From: Endozoicomonas sp965199185
Lineage (GTDB): Bacteria; Pseudomonadota; Gammaproteobacteria; Pseudomonadales; Endozoicomonadaceae
Direction of reading: 5' to 3'
DNA length: 64,000 nucleotides
Assembly (NCBI GenBank): GCA_965199185.1
Contig: CBDAQW010000018.1
Location: 141,608 to 205,607 of the forward strand
Below are positions 37,219 through 45,187 of this stretch, piece after piece; position 1 is the first letter of the stretch; each line of letters opens with the position of its first letter. The position numbers and the translations under genes are program-made. The notes beneath the pieces were generated by a model that saw nothing but the letters and a program-made list of their open reading frames with translations, did no database searches and was not told the DNA's origin.

Positions 37219-38397
37219 TCAGGATAGGGTTTCTTGAAGGCGGTCAAGTGCTTTTGCCAAAGCTTCATCACTGGTGGCAAACGACAGTCGCATGCAACCT
37301 TCAGAGCCAAAAGCAGAACCCGGCACCAGAGCTACGCCTTTTTCAAGGAATAAGGCCGCAAGATCGGTGTCTTTTTCCATGCCTAGTGTTTTCATGGCGC
37401 CGTTAAAGTCGGCGAAGGCATAAAAGGTCCCGTCACCTTCAATGGCACTGACACCGGGTAGCTGATTCAGTCGAGCCACCACATAGTCATGGCGCTTTTT
37501 GAACGAAACCAGCATTTCCTTGACGCACTCCTGCGAGCCATCCAAAGCCGCCACTGCTGCCGCCTGAGCAATTGAGCATGGGTTGGAGGTGCTCTGTGAT
37601 TGAATCTTCTTCATGTTCTTCACTAGCCATTCCGGACCACCGGCATAACCGATACGCCAGCCTGTCATGGAATAGGCTTTAGATACACCATTGAGAACCA
37701 TCGTACGCTCATATAGATCCGGGCAGGCCATGACAATATTGCAGAAAGGCTCATCAGCCCAAAGGATATGCTCGTACATATCATCGGTGGCGATAATCAC
37801 TTCAGGGTATTTGCGCAATACTTCGCCCAGTGCTTCCAGCTCTTTGCGGGTGTATGCCGTGCCGGATGGGTTGGAAGGGCTGTTGAGCACTACTAGCCGG
37901 GTTTTGTCAGTAATGGCTGCGTCCAGCTGTTCTGCTGTCATCTTGAAGCGATGTTTTAGATCGGTTTCAACCACCACAGGCACACCTTCGGCAATGACCA
38001 CCATGTCTGGATAGGAAACCCAGTAAGGAGCAGGAATGACCACTTCATCACCGGCATTCAATAGTGCCAGGGCCAGATTAAAAAAGCTCTGCTTGCCGCC
38101 ACAGGAGACCAGAATCTGACCGGGCGTGTATTCAAGGCCGTTATCGCGCTGGAATTTGCGGATGATTGCCTGCTTTAGTTCAGGAGTGCCATCCACTGCT
38201 GTGTATTTTGTTTTGCCTTCATTAATGGCTTTGATGGCTGCCACTTTAATATGTTCAGGAGTATCGAAATCAGGCTCGCCTGCGCCAAGACCGATGATGT
38301 CGTGTCCGGCGGCACGCAGTTCAGCCGCTTTCGCGGTGACTGCCAGAGTCGGGGAGGGCTTGACCATTTGTACGCGCTGGGAAGGATGAGCTGTCAC
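37219..38397 (-). CDS. aatA: Aspartate/aromatic aminotransferase, class I
   Basis: PLP aminotransferase of 392 residues in the class Ib aspartate aminotransferase group. PLP-lysine motif LNGVSKAYSMTGWRIGYAG, NSPSNPSGTAYTRKEL, and the substrate-binding C-terminal Arg in MRLSFATSDEAL. It probably interconverts aspartate and 2-oxoglutarate with oxaloacetate and glutamate; prephenate activity in related enzymes is possible. Divergent from uvrB. Confidence 0.92.
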   Translation of the reverse strand: MTAHPSQRVQMVKPSPTLAVTAKAAELRAAGHDIIGLGAGEPDFDTPEHIKVAAIKAINEGKTKYTAVDGTPELKQAIIRKFQRDNGLEYTPGQILVSCGGKQSFFNLALALLNAGDEVVIPAPYWVSYPDMVVIAEGVPVVVETDLKHRFKMTAEQLDAAITDKTRLVVLNSPSNPSGTAYTRKELEALGEVLRKYPEVIIATDDMYEHILWADEPFCNIVMACPDLYERTMVLNGVSKAYSMTGWRIGYAGGPEWLVKNMKKIQSQSTSNPCSIAQAAAVAALDGSQECVKEMLVSFKKRHDYVVARLNQLPGVSAIEGDGTFYAFADFNGAMKTLGMEKDTDLAALFLEKGVALVPGSAFGSEGCMRLSFATSDEALAKALDRLQETLS

Positions 38398-38558
38398 AGT
38401 AATCCTCTTTTATCATTGTCAGAACGGTGAGATGCCGATAGAGTCTAGTATCCTCTAGCGCATAATACACAAATAGAACATGCAGTACATGGGTTACCAT
38501 AGTTCTGTTTCGTTTTTTCCAATTTTTAATCGAGATTTGATGGTAGGAAATCCAATCT

Positions 38559-40572
38559 ATGGCTCGCCAGTTTAAAGTATCTTCGATATTCAGTCCGGCA
38601 GGTGATCAGCCTGAAGCCATTGAAAAACTGGTGGCAGGGATTAACTCGGGGCTGGCCTGTCAGACGTTGTTGGGGGTGACTGGCTCAGGAAAAACGTTCA
38701 CTGTCGCCAATGTCATCGAGCAGATTCAGCGTCCAACCATCATTATGGCGCACAACAAAACGCTGGCGGCGCAGCTTTACGGTGAATTCAAAGAGTTCTT
38801 CCCCAATAATTCCGTAGAGTATTTTGTCTCTTACTACGATTACTATCAGCCAGAAGCCTATGTACCCAGCTCCGACACTTATATCGAGAAAGATGCATCG
38901 GTCAATGAGCATATTGAACAGATGCGTCTTTCGGCCACCAAGGCGTTAATGGAAAGAGACGACGCTATTATTGTCGCTACGGTATCAGCCATTTATGGAT
39001 TGGGTGATCCCAAATCGTATCTGAAAATGATGATGCATCTGGATCGCGGTGATATTGTCGATCAGCGCACCATTCTCCGCAAGCTGGCAGAATTACAATA
39101 TACCCGTAACGATATGGACTTTCGCCGGGCGACGTATAGAGTCAGAGGCGATGTGATTGATATCTTCCCTGCTGAATCTGAAAAAGAAGCTATACGACTG
39201 GAGTTGTTTGATGAAGAGTTGGAGCAGATCAGTGAGTTTGATCCGCTGACCGGTGAAGTCCTGCGCAAATTGCCAAGAGTCACTATTTACCCAAAAACAC
39301 ACTACGTGACACCGAGGGAAACGATTCTCCAGGCGATTGACCATATTAAAGTTGAACTGGTCGAGCGCCTTGACGTATTGCGCAAGAACAACAAGCTGGT
39401 AGAAGCTCAACGACTGGAGCAGCGCACCCGCTACGATCTGGAAATGATGACCGAGTTGGGTTATTGCACCGGGATCGAAAACTACTCCCGCTACTTATCG
39501 GGCAGTAAGCCTGGTGAAGCGCCGCCCACTCTGTTTGATTATATTCCGCCCAACGCCTTGCTGGTTATTGATGAATCCCATGTTACCGTGCCGCAGATCG
39601 GTGCTATGTACAAAGGCGATCGTTCGCGTAAAGAAACACTGGTAGAATTTGGCTTTCGTCTGCCCTCGGCGCTGGATAACCGGCCCATGAAGTTTGAAGA
39701 GTGGGAAGGGCGTCGCCCGCAAACTATCTTTGTCTCTGCGACACCAGGCAAATATGAAGAAGAACATCAGGGGGCAAATCGTCGATCAGGTGGTTCGTCC
39801 AACCGGGCTGGTGGATCCGATCGTGGATGTTTTACCAGCGACCACGCAGGTAGATGATCTCTTATCACAGATTCATAACACCGTTGCCAAAGGTGAGCGA
39901 GTGCTGGCGACCGTACTGACGAAACGTATGGCAGAAGATCTGACCGACTACCTGCATGAGCATGATGTGCGTGTTCGCTATCTGCATTCGGATATTGACA
40001 CCGTTGAACGTGTAGAAATAATTCGGGATCTGCGTATTGGTGCCTTTGATGTGCTGGTGGGCATTAACCTGTTACGTGAAGGTTTGGATATGCCAGAAGT
40101 ATCGCTGGTTGCTATTCTTGACGCTGACAAGGAAGGCTTTCTTCGTTCTGATCGCTCGCTGATTCAGACCATAGGCCGGGCTGCACGGAATGTGAATGGT
40201 CGTGCGATACTGTACGCCGACCGAGTGACTGGCTCGATGGAGCGAGCGATCAAAGAAACCGAACGTCGTCGTGAAAAGCAAGTGGCACACAATACAGCTC
40301 ACGGCATTATCCCTAAGAGTGTACAGAAATCTGTTGCCGATATTCTCGAAGGTGCGGTAGTGCCCGGCAAGAAGAAGGGCGCTAAAAAAACGCAGAAAGT
40401 GGCAGAACCCAAAGCCTCTTACGATATTGATATGACCCCGGAAGCCATGACTGCACAAATCACCAGACTCGAAGATCGGATGATGGAACACGCCAGGAAT
40501 CTTGAGTTCGAAAAAGCCGCCGACGTGCGTGACGAAATCACCATTCTTCGAGATAAAGTTCTGAAACATTAA
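38559..40572 (+). pseudogene. uvrB: UvrB excinuclease subunit, frameshifted
   Basis: UvrB is the damage-verifying helicase of nucleotide excision repair. Part one (38559 onward) has Walker A GVTGSGKTFTVANV, the beta-hairpin YYDYYQPEAYVP and VSATPGKYEEEHQG. Part two, one frame later, resumes exactly at GQIVDQVVRPTGLVDP and carries the helicase motifs (LRIGAFDVLVGINLLREGLD, IGRAARNVNG) and the C-terminal UVR domain. The frames meet at a run of five G at 39770-39774; one G fewer restores a full gene. Everything else is intact, so the shift is either recent or a sequencing error. Confidence 0.93.
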
Positions 40573-40634
40573 TAGATTAACCGTTCCTGAAGGTTGCTTT
40601 TTTTATCCGCATTGATAATATACACAGCAACTTC

Positions 40635-40676
<42 letters not shown>

Positions 40677-40769
40677 GAAAGTTGTTCGCTCGACCAGTTC
40701 AAAATAGCTTAATAAAATCAAAAGATTACAGGCTTTTTTTTGCCATTCTTATTTCTTCCCAAAACCCTT

Positions 40770-40790
40770 TAGCGAACTTATAGCGAACTT
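40770..40790. repeat. Tandem 10-bp repeat TAGCGAACTT x2, period 11
   Basis: Two exact TAGCGAACTT copies start at 40770 and 40781, one helical turn apart on the same DNA face. They lie between the tRNA junction and the AlpA-like gene, where excisionase or integrase arm sites are often found. The remainder of 40677-40803 shows no gene. Confidence 0.55.
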
Positions 40791-40803
40791 GGTAGAGAAT
40801 ACA

Positions 40804-41037
40804 TCAGGAAACATGTTCCTCTGCCAGTGTTTTGAACGTCTTCTGATTCTCCACCCAGTTATCCAAATCCGACACTTTATATCTTACTAACTTTGTACCA
40901 ATTCGGAAGAAAGGTGGTGGGGTGACTCCGCAGAGATTTCCTGTGGTTCTTGATAGGTCCAAGCGTTGTTTACTGACGCCAATGTACTTGGCTGCTTCTT
41001 TGGTAGGGAGGGCTGAGGCTGGGGTGCTTTGCGTCAT
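40804..41037 (-). CDS. AlpA/excisionase-like helix-turn-helix protein
   Basis: Small 77-residue DNA-binding protein. The winged MerR/AlpA-type motif is visible (LPTKEAAKYIGVSKQRLDLSR, then FFRIGTKLVRYKVSDLDNWVE). Such proteins act as excisionases or activators of integrase genes. It is the gene nearest the tRNA junction, with a phage operator about 30 bases upstream (41066-41080), which fits a role in excision under repressor control. Confidence 0.75.
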   Translation of the reverse strand: MTQSTPASALPTKEAAKYIGVSKQRLDLSRTTGNLCGVTPPPFFRIGTKLVRYKVSDLDNWVENQKTFKTLAEEHVS

Positions 41038-41065
41038 AGCTCTTGCTCGTTATTGTTTTCCAAAT

Positions 41066-41080
41066 ATTAGCATAGCTAAT
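41066..41080. promoter_or_regulatory. Phage operator 1 (ATTAGC-ATA-GCTAAT)
   Basis: Perfect 6-bp inverted repeat with 3-base spacer, upstream of the AlpA-like gene. It is a full match to the consensus ATTAGC-N3-GCTAAT shared by nine sites in the element. Confidence 0.75.
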
Positions 41081-41105
41081 AATTTTAGAGCAAGAGCCAG
41101 ATGGC

Positions 41106-41720
41106 TCAGGGAGAAGCTATCTCACTAATTTTTGCAATGTAACTGATTTCGTTAGGGGTGTAGGATGACGATATGCCGGAAATGTCTACAGTGGTTTTTT
41201 CATTTGAGCTTTCGATTACTTTGCCGATATCGAATCGATTTCTTTTTCTTAGTTTAATAATTACTTTATTGTTTTTTCTGGGGCGGGTTTTCATATCTAA
41301 AATAATATATTGGCCTTTCTCTATATCTTCATATTCTGCGTCAGCTTCTATTGCAATTTTTTCTTTGATGTTTTTCTTTAACCAGAGTGAGATTAAGTAT
41401 TTCGAAGGTTGTCTATTCGTTAAGGTCCCCATGACAGGAACAGAGGAGATGAAGTTACTATTCTCAATATATTTTTCTAGTTTTAGCTCAGGGTCTATTC
41501 TCTCAGGTTTTTCTTGAAGGAGTTCGGAGAACTTTAATATTGCGTCGGTGTTTAAAGGTACAAGGGCATTGAAATATTGACTTATTGCACCCTGTGTCAT
41601 CTCTAAAGTTTCAGCAGCTTTTACTTGCGTAAGCCCTAATTCTTTTTTCTTATTCTCATAAAGCTGTTTTAATTTTGCTGCTTTTTCTCTGTCTTTTTCG
41701 GTGATTTTTCGGTCAGCCAT
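41106..41720 (-). CDS. CI-like phage repressor (XRE helix-turn-helix, S24-like C-terminus)
   Basis: The roughly 204-residue protein has an N-terminal lambda-repressor-type HTH (LGLTQVKAAETLEMTQGAISQYFNA split over about 30-55) and a C-terminal region resembling the LexA/CI dimerisation fold (VPVMG, IEKGQYIILDMKTRP). Where self-cleaving repressors have a Ser in a GDSM-type motif, this one reads EADAEYED, so the nucleophile seems missing. ATG 41720 follows AGAGG; a GTG one codon earlier is possible. It is the best candidate to bind the ATTAGC palindromes, one of which precedes its own gene (41756-41770). Confidence 0.8.
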   Translation of the reverse strand: MADRKITEKDREKAAKLKQLYENKKKELGLTQVKAAETLEMTQGAISQYFNALVPLNTDAILKFSELLQEKPERIDPELKLEKYIENSNFISSVPVMGTLTNRQPSKYLISLWLKKNIKEKIAIEADAEYEDIEKGQYIILDMKTRPRKNNKVIIKLRKRNRFDIGKVIESSNEKTTVDISGISSSYTPNEISYIAKISEIASP

Positions 41721-41755
41721 CACTAAACCTCTGTACCAGAAGGAAGGGAGATATT

Positions 41756-41770
41756 ATTAGCATAGCTTAT
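41756..41770. promoter_or_regulatory. Phage operator 2 (ATTAGC-ATA-GCTTAT)
   Basis: One mismatch to the consensus, about 35 bases upstream of the repressor start, consistent with autoregulation. The rest of 41771-41922 shows a CGGTGGGG/CCCCACCG inverted repeat with a long loop (about 41799-41860), which may terminate the VRR-NUC transcript, and no gene. Confidence 0.65.
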
Positions 41771-41922
41771 TTTTCAGCCACGCTACCGCCACCGAGAAGT
41801 GATATCCGGTGGGGTACAAAATTTGTGCTTATGCCTGGTGCGGATAGCAGTAGCCCCACCGAAAAGCATCAATATTGTATATAATATTAATGTTTCTCCG
41901 TGAGGTAGTATATGCTGTGTAT

Positions 41923-42324
41923 TTAGACAGTGTTTTGTAGAATCAGGCTACACAACTCTTTATGTGATAGGCACTTGGAGAGGAAGGCTTCAGCGGAGAT
42001 CGAATTTTTCCATTCCAGCCCCCTAAAAACAACTCCGCCGTGCTCTGATCCTGCAATTACCCATGCGTCACCACGAATACGATTTCTGCGTTCGAGCCAT
42101 CTTTGTTGTTGTGTAGACAGATACTTTTTGGAAGTCAGGTCTATCATTGTTTGTGGGCGTTTTGGGAATACTTTTATATATTTCCATTCTACCCACAAAT
42201 CTTTTGCTTCTCCTTCGAAAAACCAGTCCGGTACTCCACCGGCATAGTTATCGTTAATCTTCCATTTATACTTGTCCTTTGGCAGGTGTCGTGTAACAGC
42301 CCGTATGTAAGAATGTTCGTTCAT
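41923..42324 (-). CDS. VRR-NUC domain nuclease
   Basis: The 133-residue PD-(D/E)XK-type nuclease is of the phage replication module type. Catalytic pattern: GGVPDWFFEG, then VEWKYIKVF, and a later Gln/Arg helix (LSTQQQRWLERR). Stand-alone VRR-NUC proteins are thought to act as structure-specific (Holliday-junction-like) nucleases. The start overlaps the stop of the 45-residue gene upstream (ATGA). Confidence 0.85.
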   Translation of the reverse strand: MNEHSYIRAVTRHLPKDKYKWKINDNYAGGVPDWFFEGEAKDLWVEWKYIKVFPKRPQTMIDLTSKKYLSTQQQRWLERRNRIRGDAWVIAGSEHGGVVFRGLEWKNSISAEAFLSKCLSHKELCSLILQNTV

Positions 42325-42458
42325 ACTTTTTCATTTTGCTCCAGGTTGTTTAGTACAAACTTGATAGTTCTTATTTCGTCACGATCCAAAGGCATTTCTT
42401 CCATAGCTCTTTTCAGAAAAGAAACAAAGACGTATTTTTGAATCCAGTTCAGGTCCAT
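42321..42458 (-). CDS. Small phage protein, 45 residues
   Basis: Short gene wedged between the exonuclease and VRR-NUC genes. It overlaps the exonuclease end by 10 bases and the VRR-NUC start by 4 (ATGA), which supports translation of the chain. The product is helical and charged (MDLNWIQKYVFVS, FLKRAMEEMPLDRDEIRTI). No function recognised. Confidence 0.6.
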   Translation of the reverse strand: MDLNWIQKYVFVSFLKRAMEEMPLDRDEIRTIKFVLNNLEQNEKV

Positions 42459-43024
42459 GATTTTGTTCCTGTGATATGGTCGATAATTGCTTTGCAATAT
42501 TCGATTTGGTGCAGAGAATCATCCACAGCATTGTGGTGAACACCTTTTCTTTTAATTGTTTTCTTCGGGTCGATTCCGCATTGCTGTCCCAAGAAGACAA
42601 GTGTTCTTACTGAGCGTGATTCCCAGAAATTCCATGGAAAGGCCATATCGCAAACACTAAAAGCATTTTCCGTGATAACAATATCGAATGTGTTGTCGTT
42701 ACCCCAGATATTCAACTCCATCTTTGGTGCTTGTTTCCTGATCTTTACAAGCCACTTGGTAAATAGGTCGAGTGCTTCTGGCAAAGGCAGGGCGTCCTTT
42801 GCTGTTAATACTTTTTGAGCTTCCTCGTTTTGCTCTTTCCACCACTTCAGGGTGCTGTCGTCTGTTGTACAGCCCAGATCAATACACGAGTCGCCACTGA
42901 CGTTTACATAGAAAGTTTCTTTTTCGTCGGAGCCAAAGTTAAACGCTGCGGCACCAATAGCGATAATAGCGGAGGTGGGTCGGTTTCCGAGGGTTTCTAT
43001 ATCCAGCATGATCTGGTTGAGCAT
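42449..43024 (-). CDS. DEDD-family 3'-5' exonuclease
   Basis: The 191-residue RNase-T/DnaQ-like nuclease is of the type seen in phage replication modules. Exo I: IMLDIETLGNRPTS. Exo II region: ELNIWGNDNTFDIVI. Exo III: KGVHHNAVDDSLHQIEYC with His and Asp, so the DEDDh set is complete. It follows the ssDNA-binding-like gene after a terminator hairpin. Confidence 0.88.
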   Translation of the reverse strand: MLNQIMLDIETLGNRPTSAIIAIGAAAFNFGSDEKETFYVNVSGDSCIDLGCTTDDSTLKWWKEQNEEAQKVLTAKDALPLPEALDLFTKWLVKIRKQAPKMELNIWGNDNTFDIVITENAFSVCDMAFPWNFWESRSVRTLVFLGQQCGIDPKKTIKRKGVHHNAVDDSLHQIEYCKAIIDHITGTKSWT

Positions 43025-43046
43025 AAGGAGATTCCTTTCAGGGAGA

Positions 43047-43072
43047 ATAAAAAAGCCCTCACGAAGGAGGGC
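43047..43072 (-). terminator. Rho-independent terminator after the ssDNA-binding-like gene
   Basis: On the minus strand GCCCTC-CTTCGT-GAGGGC is followed by TTTTTTATT. It starts 12 bases after the stop at 43085. It may partially terminate and so lower exonuclease and VRR-NUC expression. Confidence 0.85.
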
Positions 43073-43084
43073 ATAGGGTGGGGG

Positions 43085-43792
43085 TTATGCAGCCTGAGTC
43101 GTACCCTTGATGTTGTTGTACATCTCAAAGGCAGCGTCATACTGTGCTTTCGGGGAAAGTCCCATGAAGTCGAATCCTGGTACGAACCATGTACCTTTAG
43201 AATTTGATTTCTTTTCAGGGAATAGTCGCCAGATACCCGCAAAGCGTGGAGCGTTCTGTGGGTGATTAAGCTGGATTGCACTGTTCCATTGCTTGCTGGC
43301 TGTCAGGCGGGTGCCTGAGAAGTGCATGATGGCGGGATGCAGAACATTACCTTCATCATCCAGTACCAGAATGGCGTGTTTGGCTGTCTCAGCGATGTTA
43401 TGAGCTTTCTCACCGCCTTGCAGGGTTTCCATATGCTCACTGGCTTCTTTGAGCGTATCGAAAGTTCCCTGAATACCGCCGCCGAGATCACGGCTTTTCC
43501 AGACAGTGTACTGGATTTCGTAGTAAAGAGGGACGATCAGCAATGATTCAAAGAAATCATTGGTGATGGTGTTTTGCAGCAGTCCTGGGCGAGCACCTTC
43601 CAGTCCATCCAATATGGCGGCACTGTTACTTTCCACAATAACGATTCGTGGGATAGCAAGGTCTTCACTACCTACGTTTTCGTTACCGAGGCCAGCAGCG
43701 GCGTCGTAATCTGTTACTGCAACTGCGGTGCCTGACTGTGAACCGAACAGGGCAACTTCAGTGTTTTCAGTTTTTTCTTTTGCTTTAGCCAT
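43085..43792 (-). CDS. Phage protein, possible ssDNA-binding protein
   Basis: The 235-residue protein is of a type often found beside phage helicase and nuclease genes. Visible: low-complexity N-terminus, SEDLAIPRIVIVESNS, a central beta-rich part (FESLLIVPLYYEIQYTVWK) and FSGTRLTASKQWNSAI. There is no enzyme motif. Its own operator (43822-43836), a strong terminator and the central module position suit an abundant ssDNA-binding protein; this is inference from context. Confidence 0.65.
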   Translation of the reverse strand: MAKAKEKTENTEVALFGSQSGTAVAVTDYDAAAGLGNENVGSEDLAIPRIVIVESNSAAILDGLEGARPGLLQNTITNDFFESLLIVPLYYEIQYTVWKSRDLGGGIQGTFDTLKEASEHMETLQGGEKAHNIAETAKHAILVLDDEGNVLHPAIMHFSGTRLTASKQWNSAIQLNHPQNAPRFAGIWRLFPEKKSNSKGTWFVPGFDFMGLSPKAQYDAAFEMYNNIKGTTQAA

Positions 43793-43821
43793 AAGGCAAT
43801 AGTCCTTTAGTTTATTGTTAA

Positions 43822-43836
43822 ATTAGTATTGCTAAT
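43822..43836. promoter_or_regulatory. Phage operator 3 (ATTAGT-ATT-GCTAAT)
   Basis: One mismatch to the consensus, 30 bases upstream of the ssDNA-binding-like gene. The minus-strand flank (TGTAAATATTAGCAAT) matches that of operator 8, so a shared promoter core probably overlaps the site. Confidence 0.7.
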
Positions 43837-43863
43837 ATTTACAGATGCATTAACCCATAGAGG

Positions 43864-44232
43864 TCAACGTGCCCGTAAATTCAGGGATACTTTTTCATAG
43901 GCTTCTGTACCGGCGATGTCACCTGTCAGTTCCCGTTGCTCACGCCAAGCGGTGTTTGAAACCCGTTTCTGGAGCAGGAAAAAAGCATCGTTGTCCCTAA
44001 TAAACTGGTACAAACTGTCCCAGTCTTTTACGTTTGCAACAATTTGGGTGCTGGCAGACATGGATGCGTGGGCGGTACGTGTAGAGTCCGTACCCATTTC
44101 GTTCATGGCGGCGAGTACCTGTTCGGATATCTCCTCAAATTCTTTGCTTAGTTCTTTGTCCTGTTCTTTCAGAAGACGACGTTCATCCCGTATTTGTATC
44201 AGGCGCTGGGATAGCGCATCGAGATCAGTCAT
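43864..44232 (-). CDS. Hypothetical phage protein with coiled coil
   Basis: The 122-residue protein's N-terminal half (about 5-45) is a charged coiled coil (RLIQIRDERRLLKEQDKEL). The C-terminal half has DWDSLYQFIRDNDAFFLLQKR, a pattern I associate with unnamed phage early proteins. Function unknown. It overlaps the upstream small coiled-coil gene by 8 bases. Confidence 0.75.
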   Translation of the reverse strand: MTDLDALSQRLIQIRDERRLLKEQDKELSKEFEEISEQVLAAMNEMGTDSTRTAHASMSASTQIVANVKDWDSLYQFIRDNDAFFLLQKRVSNTAWREQRELTGDIAGTEAYEKVSLNLRAR

Positions 44233-44485
44233 TGATCAGGTTCTGCATGGCGGTTTGAAGGTTTTCCATCTGCTCCTCAAGCTCGGCAATATCACCGAGA
44301 GCGTCTTTCTTCCTGGCTTCCATTGCATTGATTTGCTTTTGGGTAGCATTGAGTGCGCCTTCTGCTTTGAGCATGGCCTTTTTAACTTTGTCCATGTCCT
44401 TGGCGACAGAGAGAATAGTTGCACCCTTTGGTACGTCGTCGGTTTTGCTTTTGTTGGTTTCAGCAGGGGCTTTGACATCAGTCAT
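44225..44485 (-). CDS. Small coiled-coil phage protein
   Basis: The 86-residue product is predicted almost entirely coiled coil from about residue 25 (SVAKDMDKVKKAMLKAEGAL, then LGDIAELEEQMENLQ). No recognised function. It is tightly packed between the helicase stop and the next gene, so it is probably co-translated. Confidence 0.7.
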   Translation of the reverse strand: MTDVKAPAETNKSKTDDVPKGATILSVAKDMDKVKKAMLKAEGALNATQKQINAMEARKKDALGDIAELEEQMENLQTAMQNLIND

Positions 44486-45187
44486 TGTTATGCTCCGGTT
44501 TTTGTTTTTGTGAAGTTACAGAACAGGTCGAGCAGGTCATCCATACGTTCGACTTTGCCATCCAGCTTTTCGTAAACGTCTTCTTCCGCTGTGTCACGGG
44601 CAGCTATCCTGACTGTTTCAGTCTTTCTGGTCTGTCCGGCACGGTAGATTCTGCGATTGAATTGCTGATAGTGTTCTGCGTTATACGTCGGGGAGCACCA
44701 GATAGTGCTAGTCCCCTTCGTAAGGGTTAGCCCATGTCCCGCAGATTGGGGGTGGGCCATGATCAGCTTCAGCTTTCCCTGCTGAAACTGGTCAACTATT
44801 TTGGTTCTGTCGTTCATTGGCACAGAACCATCGATAAAGGCGTATGAGAATTTATATTTGTCAGCCCATCTCTGGAGGGCTTCTCTTTCGTGTCGCCAGT
44901 TAAAGGCAATGACACATTGTTCCCTTTCTGCGGCGAGTTCCATCACCAGTTCATAGCGGTTATCGTGGACTTTGATGATCTCGCCATCCTGGTCATAGAC
45001 AGCCCCAGATAAAAGCTGAAGCATTTTCTTGATCCGGCTACCGGCGTGTAGTGCGCTGATTTCACCTTCTTCTGTTTCCAGCCAGCTTTGCTCCCGTAAT
45101 TCGTGGTACTGGGCAATAACCTGTTTCGGCATATCAATAAGCATGGTGTTGACAGAGTGTTCAGGGATATCAAGGCAGTCTTCAAAC

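Noticed and set aside
40573..40634. Possible terminator after uvrB (AACC...GGTT followed by T-run)
   Set aside because: Stem of only four bases; the T-run is present but the hairpin is too weak to call.
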